Source of the DNA: RBG-16-66-20 sp035517595
GTDB taxonomy: Bacteria > Pseudomonadota > Gammaproteobacteria > Burkholderiales > SG8-39
Direction: 5' to 3'
Assembly: GCA_035517595.1 (NCBI GenBank)
Contig: DATIYN010000166.1
Location: forward strand, 1 to 8,175
DNA: 8,175 nucleotides
The notes beneath the pieces are model-generated. The model was not told the origin of the DNA and did no database searches. It was given only the letters and a program-made list of their open reading frames with translations. A program made the translations under genes and the position numbers. Each line of letters begins with the position of its first letter. Position 1 is the first letter of the stretch. This document shows positions 1-8,113 of this stretch, one piece after another.

Positions 1-719
1 CCGGCGCGCCCAGCCTCGTCGGCTTCGACCCGAAATACTTCACCGCCGCGGCGAGCGCGTACAAGTCGGGCCAGCGCAAGGACGAGACCATGAAGTCCAT
101 GGTCGCGGCCGCGAGCGACGCCGACCTCGCCAACATCGCGCTCTACTACGCGCTGCAGAAGCCGGCGCGCGCGGGCACGCCGGCCGCGGGCGATGCGAGC
201 GCGGGTAAGGCCGCGGCCGCCGCCTGCGCGGGCTGCCACGGCGACAGGGGCGTCGCGCCGGACCCCGCGACCCCGAGCCTCGCGGGCCAGGATGCGCAGT
301 ACCTCGCCACCGCCTTGCGCGCCTACAAGGACGGCGCGCGCAAGGACGAGACCATGAAGGGCCTCGCGGCGTCGCTGGACGACAAGATGATGAAGAACCT
401 CGCCGCCTTCTACGCCGCCGAGCAGCCGCAGGCGCCCAAGGTGCGCAAGCCGCTCGCGCTCTCGGAGCTGACCGACCGCTGCGACCGCTGCCACGGCATC
501 AACGGCAACAGCATCGATCCGGTGGTGCCGGCGATCGCGGCGCAGCGCGCGGACTGGCTGGAGCAAGTCCTCGCCACCTACCACACCGGGGCGCGCAAGA
601 GCGCGGCAATGGCGGCGATGACCTCGGTGCTCAGCGACGCCGAGATCAAGGATCTCGCCGCGTACTACTCCCGCCAGACGGCGCGCGCCATCACCTTCGT
701 CCCGCTGCCCGCGAAATAG
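1..719 (+). CDS. Multidomain c-type cytochrome (c553/c4-like), 5' end outside the window
   Basis: The reading frame is open from base 3, so the gene begins off the left edge; the first in-window ATG (position 90) lies inside a domain and is not the start. Of the 238 visible residues, the first ~55 are the C-terminal half of one cytochrome c domain, with a PSL motif followed by an AYKSG.R...TMK segment. Two further domains follow. They carry heme-attachment motifs CAGCH (225-239) and CDRCH (480-494), each followed by the P.LAGQ/P.IAAQ, AY..GAR and late Met pattern of class I cytochrome c553/c4 domains, where Met is usually the sixth heme ligand. Spacing between domains is about 88 residues. 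The role is probably periplasmic electron transfer. The C-terminal CDRCH domain resembles the last domain of the lipoprotein cytochrome at 1555-2706, so the two are probably paralogues. The signal peptide and total heme number cannot be seen. Confidence 0.9.
   Translation, partial: GAPSLVGFDPKYFTAAASAYKSGQRKDETMKSMVAAASDADLANIALYYALQKPARAGTPAAGDASAGKAAAAACAGCHGDRGVAPDPATPSLAGQDAQYLATALRAYKDGARKDETMKGLAASLDDKMMKNLAAFYAAEQPQAPKVRKPLALSELTDRCDRCHGINGNSIDPVVPAIAAQRADWLEQVLATYHTGARKSAAMAAMTSVLSDAEIKDLAAYYSRQTARAITFVPLPAK
74..359 (+). repeat. 22-bp perfect direct repeat within tandem cytochrome domains
   Basis: A 22-base stretch starting GCGCAAGGACGAGACC is identical at 74-95 and 338-359. The copies are 264 bases (88 codons) apart and in the same frame, encoding the RKDETMK segment of successive cytochrome c domains. 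This reflects duplication of a whole domain inside the gene, with this segment conserved or recently homogenised. It is not an independent mobile or regulatory repeat. Confidence 0.8.
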
Positions 720-731
720 CCGCGCCCGCAA

Positions 732-748
732 GAGAGGAAACGACCGTG
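732..748 (+). promoter_or_regulatory. Ribosome binding site and GTG start of the membrane monoheme protein
   Basis: A purine-rich AGAGAGGAAA tract (731-740) lies 5 bases before a GTG at 746. No ATG in this frame gives a sensible alternative, and the GTG start places a typical short cytoplasmic N-terminus before the first membrane helix. This supports GTG as the start. Confidence 0.7.
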
Positions 749-1531
749 ACCGAGGCTCCCGTCCACCCGCTGTACCACCACTTCTCCGAGCTGCCCTCGA
801 GCGTGCGCGTGCTCTATACCGCCGTGCTGCTCGTGTTCGGCCTGGCCTACCTGTTCGCGCTGATCCTGATCTTCCACACCTACGCCGGCAAGGACGGCAA
901 TCCGAAGACGCTCAGCTACGAGGACATCGTGATCGGCTACAGCGGCACCGGCAAGGGCTCGCGACTGGAGGGCGCGCTGCGCGGCTCGATGTCGGTGATG
1001 CTGCCGTTCGAGGAACGCGCCACGATCCTCGGCTGGCTGCAGGAAGGCGCCGACCGCACCAAGTTCGAGGCCGGCATCCGGCCGATCCTCGACAAGCGCT
1101 GCATGGCCTGCCACGACGGCAGCAACCCCAACCTGCCGAACCTGAACGGCTACGACAACGTGCACAAGGTGACCGAGACCGACACCGGCACCGGCGTATT
1201 CACGCTGGTGCGCGTGTCGCACATCCACCTGTTCGGCATCACCTTCATCTTCTTCATGATGGGCACGATCTTCAGCCACGCCTACGTGCGCCCGGTCTGG
1301 TTCAAGTGCGCGGTGATGGTGATGCCGTTCATCGGCCTGGTGGCCGACGTGAGCTCGTGGTACTTCACCAAGCTCTACAACCCGTTCGCCTGGGTGGTGA
1401 TGATCGCGGGCGGCATCATCGGCCTGTCGTTCGCCTTCATGTGGTTCGTGTCCATGTACCAGATGTGGTTCGCGCGCCCGCCGGCCGCCATCGCCGGCCG
1501 GAAAGCGCATGATCGCAGCGACGTGGGCTGA
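746..1531 (+). CDS. Four-helix membrane protein with one c-type heme motif
   Basis: The 261-residue protein starts at GTG 746, behind a good ribosome binding site and 26 bases after the previous stop. One hydrophobic helix lies near the N-terminus (about residues 22-44). A soluble segment of roughly 110 residues follows, carrying a single CMACH motif (119-123) followed by DGSNPNLPNL, and then three more helices (about 155-177, 185-203, 213-237). The first of these contains a conspicuous SHIHLFG stretch with His159 and His161. The odd N-terminal helix count allows the CMACH segment to sit in the periplasm, as heme attachment requires. I do not recognise a named family with certainty. It is probably a membrane-bound electron-transfer partner of the flanking cytochromes. 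The clustered histidines could ligate a metal or a b-type heme, but this is inference. Confidence 0.85.
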   Translation: MTEAPVHPLYHHFSELPSSVRVLYTAVLLVFGLAYLFALILIFHTYAGKDGNPKTLSYEDIVIGYSGTGKGSRLEGALRGSMSVMLPFEERATILGWLQEGADRTKFEAGIRPILDKRCMACHDGSNPNLPNLNGYDNVHKVTETDTGTGVFTLVRVSHIHLFGITFIFFMMGTIFSHAYVRPVWFKCAVMVMPFIGLVADVSSWYFTKLYNPFAWVVMIAGGIIGLSFAFMWFVSMYQMWFARPPAAIAGRKAHDRSDVG

Positions 1532-1543
1532 TCGCGCCGCCGC

Positions 1544-1557
1544 AGGAGGCCGCCATG
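1544..1557 (+). promoter_or_regulatory. Consensus ribosome binding site of the tetraheme lipoprotein gene
   Basis: AGGAGG at 1544-1549 lies 5 bases before the ATG at 1555. It is the strongest Shine-Dalgarno match in the plus-strand block, and it fixes the start ahead of a complete lipoprotein signal peptide. Confidence 0.75.
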
Positions 1558-2706
1558 AACCGAATGCTGATCGTCCTTGCGAGCCTGGCGCTGCTCGCCG
1601 CCTGCGGCGAGCGCGAGCAGACGGCGGCGAAAGCGCCGCCCGCGAAATCCGTCACCGCGCCCACGCCGGCGGACACGAAGGCCGGCAAGGCGCTCGCCGA
1701 GGCGCAATGCAAGGGCTGCCACGGCCTCGACGGCGGCAGCGTCGCGCCCGGCGTGCCGCACCTCGCCGCGCAGAACGAGCGCTACCTGCTCGCTTCGCTG
1801 AAGGCGTACAAGGAAGGCAAGCGAGGCCACGCGGCGCTCAAGGTGATCACCGAGCGCATGGGCGAGGCCGACATCCGCAACGTCGCTGCGTACTACGCCG
1901 GCCTGCCGGCGAGCGGCATCGTGCCGGCCAAGCCCGTGGCGCAGGCCTCCCCCTACGAGACCGGAAAGGCGCGCGCCGCGGCCTGCGCGAAGTGCCATGG
2001 CGAGGACGGCAACGGCACGGCGCCCGGCATCCCGAGCCTCGCCGGCCAGCAGGCGCAATACCTGGCGACCGCGCTGCAGGAGTACGTCAGCGGCGAGCGC
2101 AAGTCCTCGCCGATGCACGCGGTGATGCGCAGCCTGTCGCCGTCGGACATCGAGGCCGTGTCGATCTACTTCGCCTCGCACGCGCGCGCCGAGAAGCCCG
2201 TGCCCGTCGGCGGCGATCCCTCCGCGGGCGCCGCCCTCAGCGCGGTCTGCAGCGGCTGCCACGGCCTGCACGGCATCAGCGGCGATTCGCTGACGCCGAA
2301 CCTGGCGGGCCAGGACTACGGCTACCTCGTGCAGGCGATCAAGGCCTACCGGACCACGCGCAAGCGCGAGAAGATGCGCCTCTACATCACCGGCCTGGGC
2401 GACAAGGACATCCAGAACATCGCGGCCTACTACGCGGTCCAGAAGGCGGGCGCGACCGAGCGGGGCCAGACGATGGTCCAGGACCTGGTGGAGAAGTGCG
2501 ACCGCTGCCACGCGGCGCCCGCGGACAACCCCGCGATGGTGGTGCCGAAGATCGCCGGCCAGGACCGGGACTACCTCGTGATGGCGATCCGCGCCTACCG
2601 CGACGACCGGCGCCAGAGCACGGTGATGCACAACATGAGCCTGCCGTACGGCAACACGGTGATCGAGAGCCTCGCCTCGCACTACGCCGGCCTGCCGGCA
2701 AGGTAG
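1555..2706 (+). CDS. Tetraheme c-type cytochrome lipoprotein with four c553/c4-like domains
   Basis: The 383-residue protein begins with a lipoprotein signal peptide. A hydrophobic stretch ends in the lipobox LLAAC, making Cys17 the predicted lipid-modified residue, followed by GEREQ and an Ala/Pro/Lys-rich tether to about residue 40. Four tandem cytochrome c domains of about 85-90 residues carry CKGCH (52-56), CAKCH (144-148), CSGCH (232-236) and CDRCH (315-319). Each is followed by the P.LA.Q, aromatic-Leu, AY and Met-containing pattern of the cytochrome c553/c4 families, ending in a (Y/H)YAGL-like motif. Candidate axial Met residues are 102, 187/191, 274 and 358/361. It is probably anchored to a membrane in the periplasm and acts as an electron wire. 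It lies between the monoheme membrane protein and the heme-bearing kinase in the same apparent operon, and is a likely paralogue of the cytochrome at the left edge. Confidence 0.92.
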   Translation: MNRMLIVLASLALLAACGEREQTAAKAPPAKSVTAPTPADTKAGKALAEAQCKGCHGLDGGSVAPGVPHLAAQNERYLLASLKAYKEGKRGHAALKVITERMGEADIRNVAAYYAGLPASGIVPAKPVAQASPYETGKARAAACAKCHGEDGNGTAPGIPSLAGQQAQYLATALQEYVSGERKSSPMHAVMRSLSPSDIEAVSIYFASHARAEKPVPVGGDPSAGAALSAVCSGCHGLHGISGDSLTPNLAGQDYGYLVQAIKAYRTTRKREKMRLYITGLGDKDIQNIAAYYAVQKAGATERGQTMVQDLVEKCDRCHAAPADNPAMVVPKIAGQDRDYLVMAIRAYRDDRRQSTVMHNMSLPYGNTVIESLASHYAGLPAR

Positions 2707-2731
2707 CGGCCGGGCGGGCTCCGAATCGAGC

Positions 2732-4362
2732 ATGCGCCCGCTGTCCCTCAAGCTCAAGGTCACCCTGTTCGTCACCGTCGGCCTGTCGGTGGCGATGGTC
2801 GCGTTCACGTTCGCAGTGATCCAGTACCAGCGCGCGGCGCTGCTCGACGAGGCGGCCGCGCACCTCTCGCGCCTCTCGGACGTGATCAAGCGCAGCACGC
2901 GCTTCGCGATGCTGCAGAACCAGCCCGCCTACGTCGACCAGATCATCCAGGACGTGGCGCGCCTGGAGAGCATCGCGCGCGTTCGGATCCTCAACAAGGA
3001 AGGCCGCATCATCCACACCACCGACGTCGCCGAGCGCGGCCGCATCGTGGACCGCCAGGCCGAGGGCTGCTATCTCTGCCACCAGGGAGAGAAGCCGCTT
3101 GCGCAGCTGCCGCACGATGCGCGCTGGCGCATCTACGACGCGCCCGGCGGCGGGCGGCTGCTCGCGTCGATGGACGCGGTGCACAACGAGCTCTCCTGCT
3201 ATACCGCCGCCTGCCACGCGCACAAGAAGGACCAGTCGGTGCTCGGCGTGCTGGACATCGCCTATTCGCTGGACGACATCGACAGCACCATGCGCGCCAA
3301 TACGCTCAAGGTAGTGGGCTTCGGCGTGGGATTCATCGCGATGGCCGCGATGGCGCTCGGCATGCTCGTGCACCGCATGGTCTACGTGCCGCTGCGCGAC
3401 CTCGAGGCGGGCGCGAAGAAGCTCGCGAACGGGGACCTCGAGCAGTCGATCCCGGTGCGCGGCGCCGACGAGTTCGGCCAGGTCGCCGCCGCGTTCAACG
3501 CGATGACCGTCGCGCTGCACGAGTCGCGGCGCGAGCTCACCGAATGGGCCCACAAGCTCGAGCAGAAGGTCGAGGAGCGCACGCGCAAGCTGCGCGCCGC
3601 GGAAGCCGGCGCCGCCGAGCGCGAGAAGCTCGCCTCGGTGGGCCTGCTCGCGGCCGGCATCGCGCACGAGCTGAACAACCCGCTCACGGGCATCCTCACC
3701 TTCTCGCACATGATCCGCCGGAAGCTGCCCGACGGCAGCCAGGACGCCGAGGACCTCGACCTCGTGATCCAGGAGACCAAGCGCTGCGCGACGATCATCC
3801 GGCGCCTGCTCGACTTCGCGCGCCAGCGGCCGCCCGAGAAGAAGTTCGCCGACCTGAACCACCTCGTCGAGGAAACGGTGCGCCTCGTCGAGCGGCCCGC
3901 CAACCTGCACGACATCGAGATCGCGCTCGAGCTCGATGCGAGCCTGCCGCGCGTCTGGATCGACGAGGACCTGCTCAAGCAGGTCGTCATGAACGTGCTC
4001 GTCAACGCGCAGCACGCGATCGCCGGCAAGGGCCGCATCACCGTGCGCAGCCGGCGCGTGCCGGAGCCGCGCAGCGCCGCGCCGGGCGCGCCGGCGGTGC
4101 CGATGGTCGAGGTCTCGATCGCCGACACCGGCAGCGGCATTGCGCCGGAGAACCTGAAGCGCATCTTCGATCCCTTCTTCACCTCCAAGGGCGTCGGCAA
4201 AGGCACCGGCCTCGGGCTCTCGGTCAGCCACGGCATCGTCGAGGCGCACGGCGGCGCGATCGAGGTCGAGAGCGCCGTCGGCGTGGGCTCCACGTTCCGC
4301 ATCATCCTGCCGCTGGAGCCGCCCGCCGGCGATGCGCGGGCCGCGGCGGCCGGGGGCGCGCG

Positions 4363-4366
<4 letters not shown>
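2732..4366 (+). CDS. Membrane sensor histidine kinase with c-type heme motifs in its sensor domain
   Basis: In the 544 residues the order is: membrane helix (about 9-31), extracytoplasmic sensor domain (about 32-190), second helix (about 192-214), HAMP linker (about 212-266), coiled coil (about 265-300), HisKA and HATPase. The H-box contains AHELNNP with phosphoacceptor His312. The N-box is NVLVNAQHA (421-429), the G1 box DTGSG (465-469), the F-box FDPFF (479-483) and the G2 box GTGLGL (491-496), so the kinase core is complete. The sensor domain has CYLCH (113-117) and a CX4CH motif (Cys156, Cys161, His162) followed by VLGVLDIAYSL. Both motifs are typical of covalent heme c attachment on the periplasmic side, suggesting redox or heme-ligand sensing. 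The ribosome binding site is weak, but only 25 bases separate it from the previous stop. Its TGA overlaps the ATG of the response regulator gene, so the two form a cognate pair. Confidence 0.93.
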
Positions 4367-5795
<1,429 letters not shown>

Positions 5796-5799
<4 letters not shown>

Positions 5800-6458
5800 C
5801 GCGGCGGCGCGTCGGCGCCGGCGGGCGAGGCGCCCTCGCCCTCCTCGACGTCCTCGTAGCCGGTTATCATCGCCTTGAAGTGCGCGAGCGGCGTATGGCC
5901 GAGGCTCGCGAGGTAGGGATGCACGAGGATGAAGCCCGTGAACACGATGAACAGCAGCACGTGCACCGTGTCGACCACGCGCACGCCGCCGAAGAAGTCC
6001 ACGGCGCCCGCGAAGCGCTTGAGGTCCCAGAGCAAGATGCCGGTGACGAACTGCAGCGGCACGAGCAGCACCATGATGATCTGGTAGGCCATGCTCTGCA
6101 GCGCGTTGAATTTGTGGTAAGCGCTGAGGTGGTGCGGGTTCGGGTTGCCCTTGAAGATGCCGTAGCCGTAGTACTGCAGCTGGCGGAAGCTCGCGCGGAA
6201 GTGCTTCACCGGGTTGAGCTCCGGGTGGTAGACGCGGATCTTGTCCGTGAACAGGTAGAACAGCAGCCACAGGAAGAAGTTGCCCACGAGGATCCAGCCG
6301 ACGGTGTTGTGCAGGCGCACCGCCGCCTTGAAAGACAGCACGCCGATGAGGTCGACGTAGCGGATCTGGACGCCCGTCAGGATCAGCGCGATGAAGCCGA
6401 GCGCGTTGATCCAGTGCCAGATCCTCACCGGGAGCGGGTGCACGTAGAGCTTCGGCAT
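5796..6458 (-). CDS. Cytochrome b561-type diheme membrane subunit (HydC/FdnI-like)
   Basis: The 220-residue integral membrane protein has four or five hydrophobic helices: about 14-31, 50-70, 121-143 and 162-183, with a weaker one near 30-45. The start resembles the family signature (VHPLPVRIWHWINALGF). Candidate heme b ligands are His15, His50, His115, His166 and His180, placed in the helices as in the b-type subunits of [NiFe]-hydrogenase, formate dehydrogenase and thiosulfate reductase. Those subunits exchange electrons between quinone and a periplasmic partner. The tail is short, acidic and Pro/Ala-rich. AGGGG (6466-6470) lies 7 bases before its ATG, which begins one base after the stop of the heptaheme cytochrome gene, so the two are almost certainly co-translated and form one complex. 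No hydrogenase or molybdoenzyme catalytic subunit is in the window. Confidence 0.92.
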
Positions 6459-6459
6459 G

Positions 6460-7578
6460 TCAGGACCCCTGTCGCGAGCGGTATTTCTTCGCCAGCCAGC
6501 GCACGGTCAGGTGGCCGACCGGGAAGCCCGCGCCGCCCAGCAGCGCGAGCAGGAACAGGAGGTCGAGCGCGCGGCTGCGCGTGCCGCCGATCGCATAGAA
6601 CTCCGGCAGCGACACCACGGCGGAGGCGGCGCCCAGGACATCGGGCTGCGCGGCATGCCGGATCGGCCGGCCGTCGGGCCCGTTCACCGATACCGTGACG
6701 TTGCGGAACGGCTCGGCGCCCGCCTGGTGGCAGTTGTCGCAGGCGTGCAGCGCAGCGCTCTTGTCGGACAGCCGGTGCGCTTCGACGTCGCTGCGCAGCT
6801 CGATGCGGCCGCGAAACGTCTTCGGCAGCGCAGTGCCCGCCGGATTGATCCGCTTCACGAGCTCGAGCAGCTCGCGCGCATCGAGCCCGTTGCCGTCGGC
6901 GTCGACGGACTTGGCCAGCTTCTCGAACCAGGGCGCGCCGGCCTTCTCGGCGGCCCAGGCCTTCGCGGCCGGGTCGTAGAGCCGCAGGTCGACCATGCGC
7001 AGCGCCGCCGGCGCGTGGCAGGCGGCGCAGGACACGACCTCGTGGTGCTGTGCAGCGTTCGGCAGCCATTTGCCGTGCGCTTCCAGCGCGGCCGAATGGC
7101 AGCCCACGCAGGTCTCGTAGGCGGTCTTGGGCGTGACGCCGTGCACGCCATGGCAGCCGGTGCAGGTCGGCGCGAGAGGATTGCCGTCGCGAATGCGCTT
7201 CGCGTGCACGCTGCCCTCGTACTGCTTGAACGCGTCCTCGTGGCACTGCCGGCAGGCGGCCGCCTTCGCGAGCGAGAACGCGCGCAGGCTGTCGTAGCTC
7301 TTGGTCGCGCCCGGGTGCGTCTTCAGGTCCACGTCGCCGTGGCAGGCCGCGCAGCCGAGCGGCGCGTGCACGGACTTCTCGAACTCCGCGCCGTCCACGC
7401 GCAGCTGCAGCGTCTCGTCCTTGCCAAATGTCTTGGTGAGGCCCTCCTGCCCGTGGCAGCCGAGGCAAGCGTTGTCGCCCTCCGGCGCCGCCGCATCGGC
7501 CGGCGCGGCGATCGCGAGGACTGCCGCGAATACGGCGACCGCGCCGCGCAACCACACCAGGAGTCGCGATTGCTTCAT
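6460..7578 (-). CDS. Heptaheme c-type cytochrome with C-terminal membrane anchor
   Basis: In 372 residues there is a Sec signal peptide (Arg/Lys-rich start, hydrophobic core, ADA-A cleavage near residue 30) and seven CxxCH motifs: CLGCH 38, CAACH 76, CRQCH 109, CTGCH 139, CVGCH 157, CAACH 184 and CDNCH 280. Recurrent SVHA and other non-motif histidines could supply the second axial ligands. Between motifs six and seven lies an EF-hand-like segment (DADGNG, 226-231, then ARELLELVKRI). A single helix near 337-361 followed by RWLAKKYRSR anchors the protein, leaving the hemes in the periplasm. The frame can be extended upstream to 7668, but the ATG at 7578 directly precedes the signal peptide and has an AGAAGA ribosome binding site, so it is preferred. 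With the b-type subunit one base downstream, it resembles a split CbcL-type quinol dehydrogenase. That comparison is inference. Confidence 0.92.
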   Translation of the reverse strand: MKQSRLLVWLRGAVAVFAAVLAIAAPADAAAPEGDNACLGCHGQEGLTKTFGKDETLQLRVDGAEFEKSVHAPLGCAACHGDVDLKTHPGATKSYDSLRAFSLAKAAACRQCHEDAFKQYEGSVHAKRIRDGNPLAPTCTGCHGVHGVTPKTAYETCVGCHSAALEAHGKWLPNAAQHHEVVSCAACHAPAALRMVDLRLYDPAAKAWAAEKAGAPWFEKLAKSVDADGNGLDARELLELVKRINPAGTALPKTFRGRIELRSDVEAHRLSDKSAALHACDNCHQAGAEPFRNVTVSVNGPDGRPIRHAAQPDVLGAASAVVSLPEFYAIGGTRSRALDLLFLLALLGGAGFPVGHLTVRWLAKKYRSRQGS

Positions 7579-7617
7579 CTTCTTCTGCCGATCACTTTGC
7601 CACGTAGGCCCGGTCCG

Positions 7618-7656
7618 CGCTTGATCGAAAGCAAGCGGGGCGCTCACGCGCCCCGC
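7618..7656 (-). terminator. Two overlapping hairpins between the small membrane gene and the heptaheme gene
   Basis: A perfect 9-bp GC-rich stem (7635-7643 with 7648-7656, loop TCAC) lies 23 bases downstream of the small gene's stop on the minus strand. It is followed by a short mixed T tract (TTGCTTTCG). A second 6-bp stem (7618-7623 with 7632-7637) shares bases 7635-7637 with the first, so the two exclude each other. The first could be a weak intrinsic terminator, attenuator or mRNA-stabilising stem that sets the ratio of the small protein to the cytochromes. The T tract is poor, so full termination is doubtful. Confidence 0.5.
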
Positions 7657-7678
7657 CGGTCTTCGCACGGGCAGACCT

Positions 7679-7894
7679 CTACGCCGGCCCGGCTTTCTTC
7701 CGCAGGGCTCGCACGCCGTACCAGGCGATGAGCCCTACGGCGACGAACGGGAAGGCCGCCGCGTAGGCAAGACCGATGAACGGGGCGGCGGCGAACAGCG
7801 CCACGTTCTTGACGACTTTGGCGGCTGCGGCCAGGTCGGCCGGCGCAGCGACTGCATAAGCCCTGAGATTCGCGGTGTTGGTGTTGGCTTTCAT
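7679..7894 (-). CDS. Small membrane protein of 71 residues, function unknown
   Basis: The ATG at 7894 is preceded by GGAGGA (7899-7904) at 4 bases, a strong ribosome binding site, so this small frame is very likely translated. The first ~26 residues are polar to Ala-rich (KANTNTANLRAY). A continuous hydrophobic region at about 27-62 follows, enough for one long or two short helices joined at FPF, and then a basic end (RALRKKAGPA). There is no cysteine and no heme motif. I do not recognise the family. It is the first gene after the sigma-54 promoter and lies about 100 bases before the heptaheme cytochrome gene, so it may be an assembly factor, a small subunit or a stress-type membrane peptide of that complex. 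None of these can be chosen from sequence alone. Confidence 0.75.
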   Translation of the reverse strand: MKANTNTANLRAYAVAAPADLAAAAKVVKNVALFAAAPFIGLAYAAAFPFVAVGLIAWYGVRALRKKAGPA

Positions 7895-7943
7895 GACATC
7901 CTCCGATGCTGGTGTCGTTTGATTTCTTCCTGCCCTATCTCTC

Positions 7944-7960
7944 GCATCAGGCGTGCCAGA
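7944..7960 (-). promoter_or_regulatory. Sigma-54 (RpoN) promoter, -24/-12 type
   Basis: Reading the minus strand from 7958 to 7944 gives TGGCACGCCTGATGC. It has the invariant GG (7957-7956) and GC (7945-7944) exactly 10 bases apart, and it matches the consensus TGGCACG-N4-TTGC at every fixed position except one T in the -12 element. Transcription should start near 7932, leaving a leader of about 38 bases before the ATG at 7894. It lies in the only long non-coding stretch of the window and points at the small membrane gene and the cytochrome operon. A sigma-54 activator is encoded in the same window. Confidence 0.8.
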
Positions 7961-7973
7961 TTGGCCGACTAGG

Positions 7974-7994
7974 GATTATTCTTTTGGAATCATC
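7974..7994. promoter_or_regulatory. Inverted repeat just upstream of the sigma-54 promoter
   Basis: GATTATTC (7974-7981) and GAATCATC (7987-7994) are inverted copies with one mismatch and a 5-base spacer, centred about 52 bases upstream of the predicted transcription start. It could be a protein-binding dyad or part of the AT-rich bendable DNA between activator and promoter. No specific regulator can be assigned. Confidence 0.35.
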
Positions 7995-8042
7995 AAGTTA
8001 ATTTGTTTCGGGGCATTCGTTGCCAAACTTCGGCCATAGGCG

Positions 8043-8063
8043 GTGTACAAGGTTTCAATACAC
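8043..8063. promoter_or_regulatory. GTGTA-N11-TACAC dyad, candidate activator-binding site
   Basis: Perfect 5-base inverted arms at 8043-8047 and 8059-8063 are separated by 11 bases. The centre, 8053, is about 121 bases upstream of the predicted start at 7932, within the usual distance range for upstream activator sites of NtrC-type proteins. The arms are short, so chance is not excluded, and the link to the response regulator at 4363-5799 is inference. Confidence 0.35.
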
Positions 8064-8094
8064 TCCACAGCCCGCTAGAAGGACTAATCTTATA

Positions 8095-8107
8095 TATCAA
8101 TGCCTTA
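8095..8107 (+). promoter_or_regulatory. Consensus IHF binding site
   Basis: TATCAATGCCTTA matches the IHF consensus WATCAANNNNTTR at every position, and an AT-rich tract (CTTATATA) lies directly beside it. IHF commonly bends DNA between an activator site and a sigma-54 promoter. Here it sits about 165-175 bases upstream of the predicted start, on the far side of the candidate dyad. It may therefore serve this promoter or another one beyond the right edge. Confidence 0.45.
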
Positions 8108-8113
8108 GATAAC

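Noticed and set aside
90..92. ATG at 90 as the start of the left-edge cytochrome
   Set aside because: The same frame is open to the window edge and the upstream codons encode conserved cytochrome domain residues, so this Met is internal.
1375..2898. A 507-residue minus-strand frame opposite the tetraheme cytochrome
   Set aside because: Antisense to a gene with four heme motifs and a lipobox; no recognisable domain or ribosome binding site.
2387..4249. A 620-residue minus-strand frame opposite the tetraheme cytochrome and kinase
   Set aside because: Composition typical of an antisense shadow (His/Arg/Asp/Val-rich), no motifs, and wholly overlapped by two well-supported genes.
7586..7602. TGGCAAAGTGATCGGCA just upstream of the heptaheme start as a sigma-54 promoter
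   Set aside because: The GG to GC spacing is 11 rather than 10 and the -12 element is poor; it also lies only a few bases from the start codon.
7579..7668. Longer start at 7668 for the heptaheme cytochrome
   Set aside because: It would add 30 polar residues ahead of a perfect signal peptide and run through the intergenic hairpins; the ATG at 7578 has its own AGAAGA site.
6457..7731. A 424-residue plus-strand frame opposite the heptaheme cytochrome
   Set aside because: Shadow of a gene with seven CxxCH motifs and a signal peptide; no motif of its own.
8022..8036. A second GG-N10-GC on the minus strand (TGGCCGAAGTTTGGC)
   Set aside because: The spacing is right, but the -24 flank and the -12 element deviate at several positions; far weaker than the site at 7944-7960.
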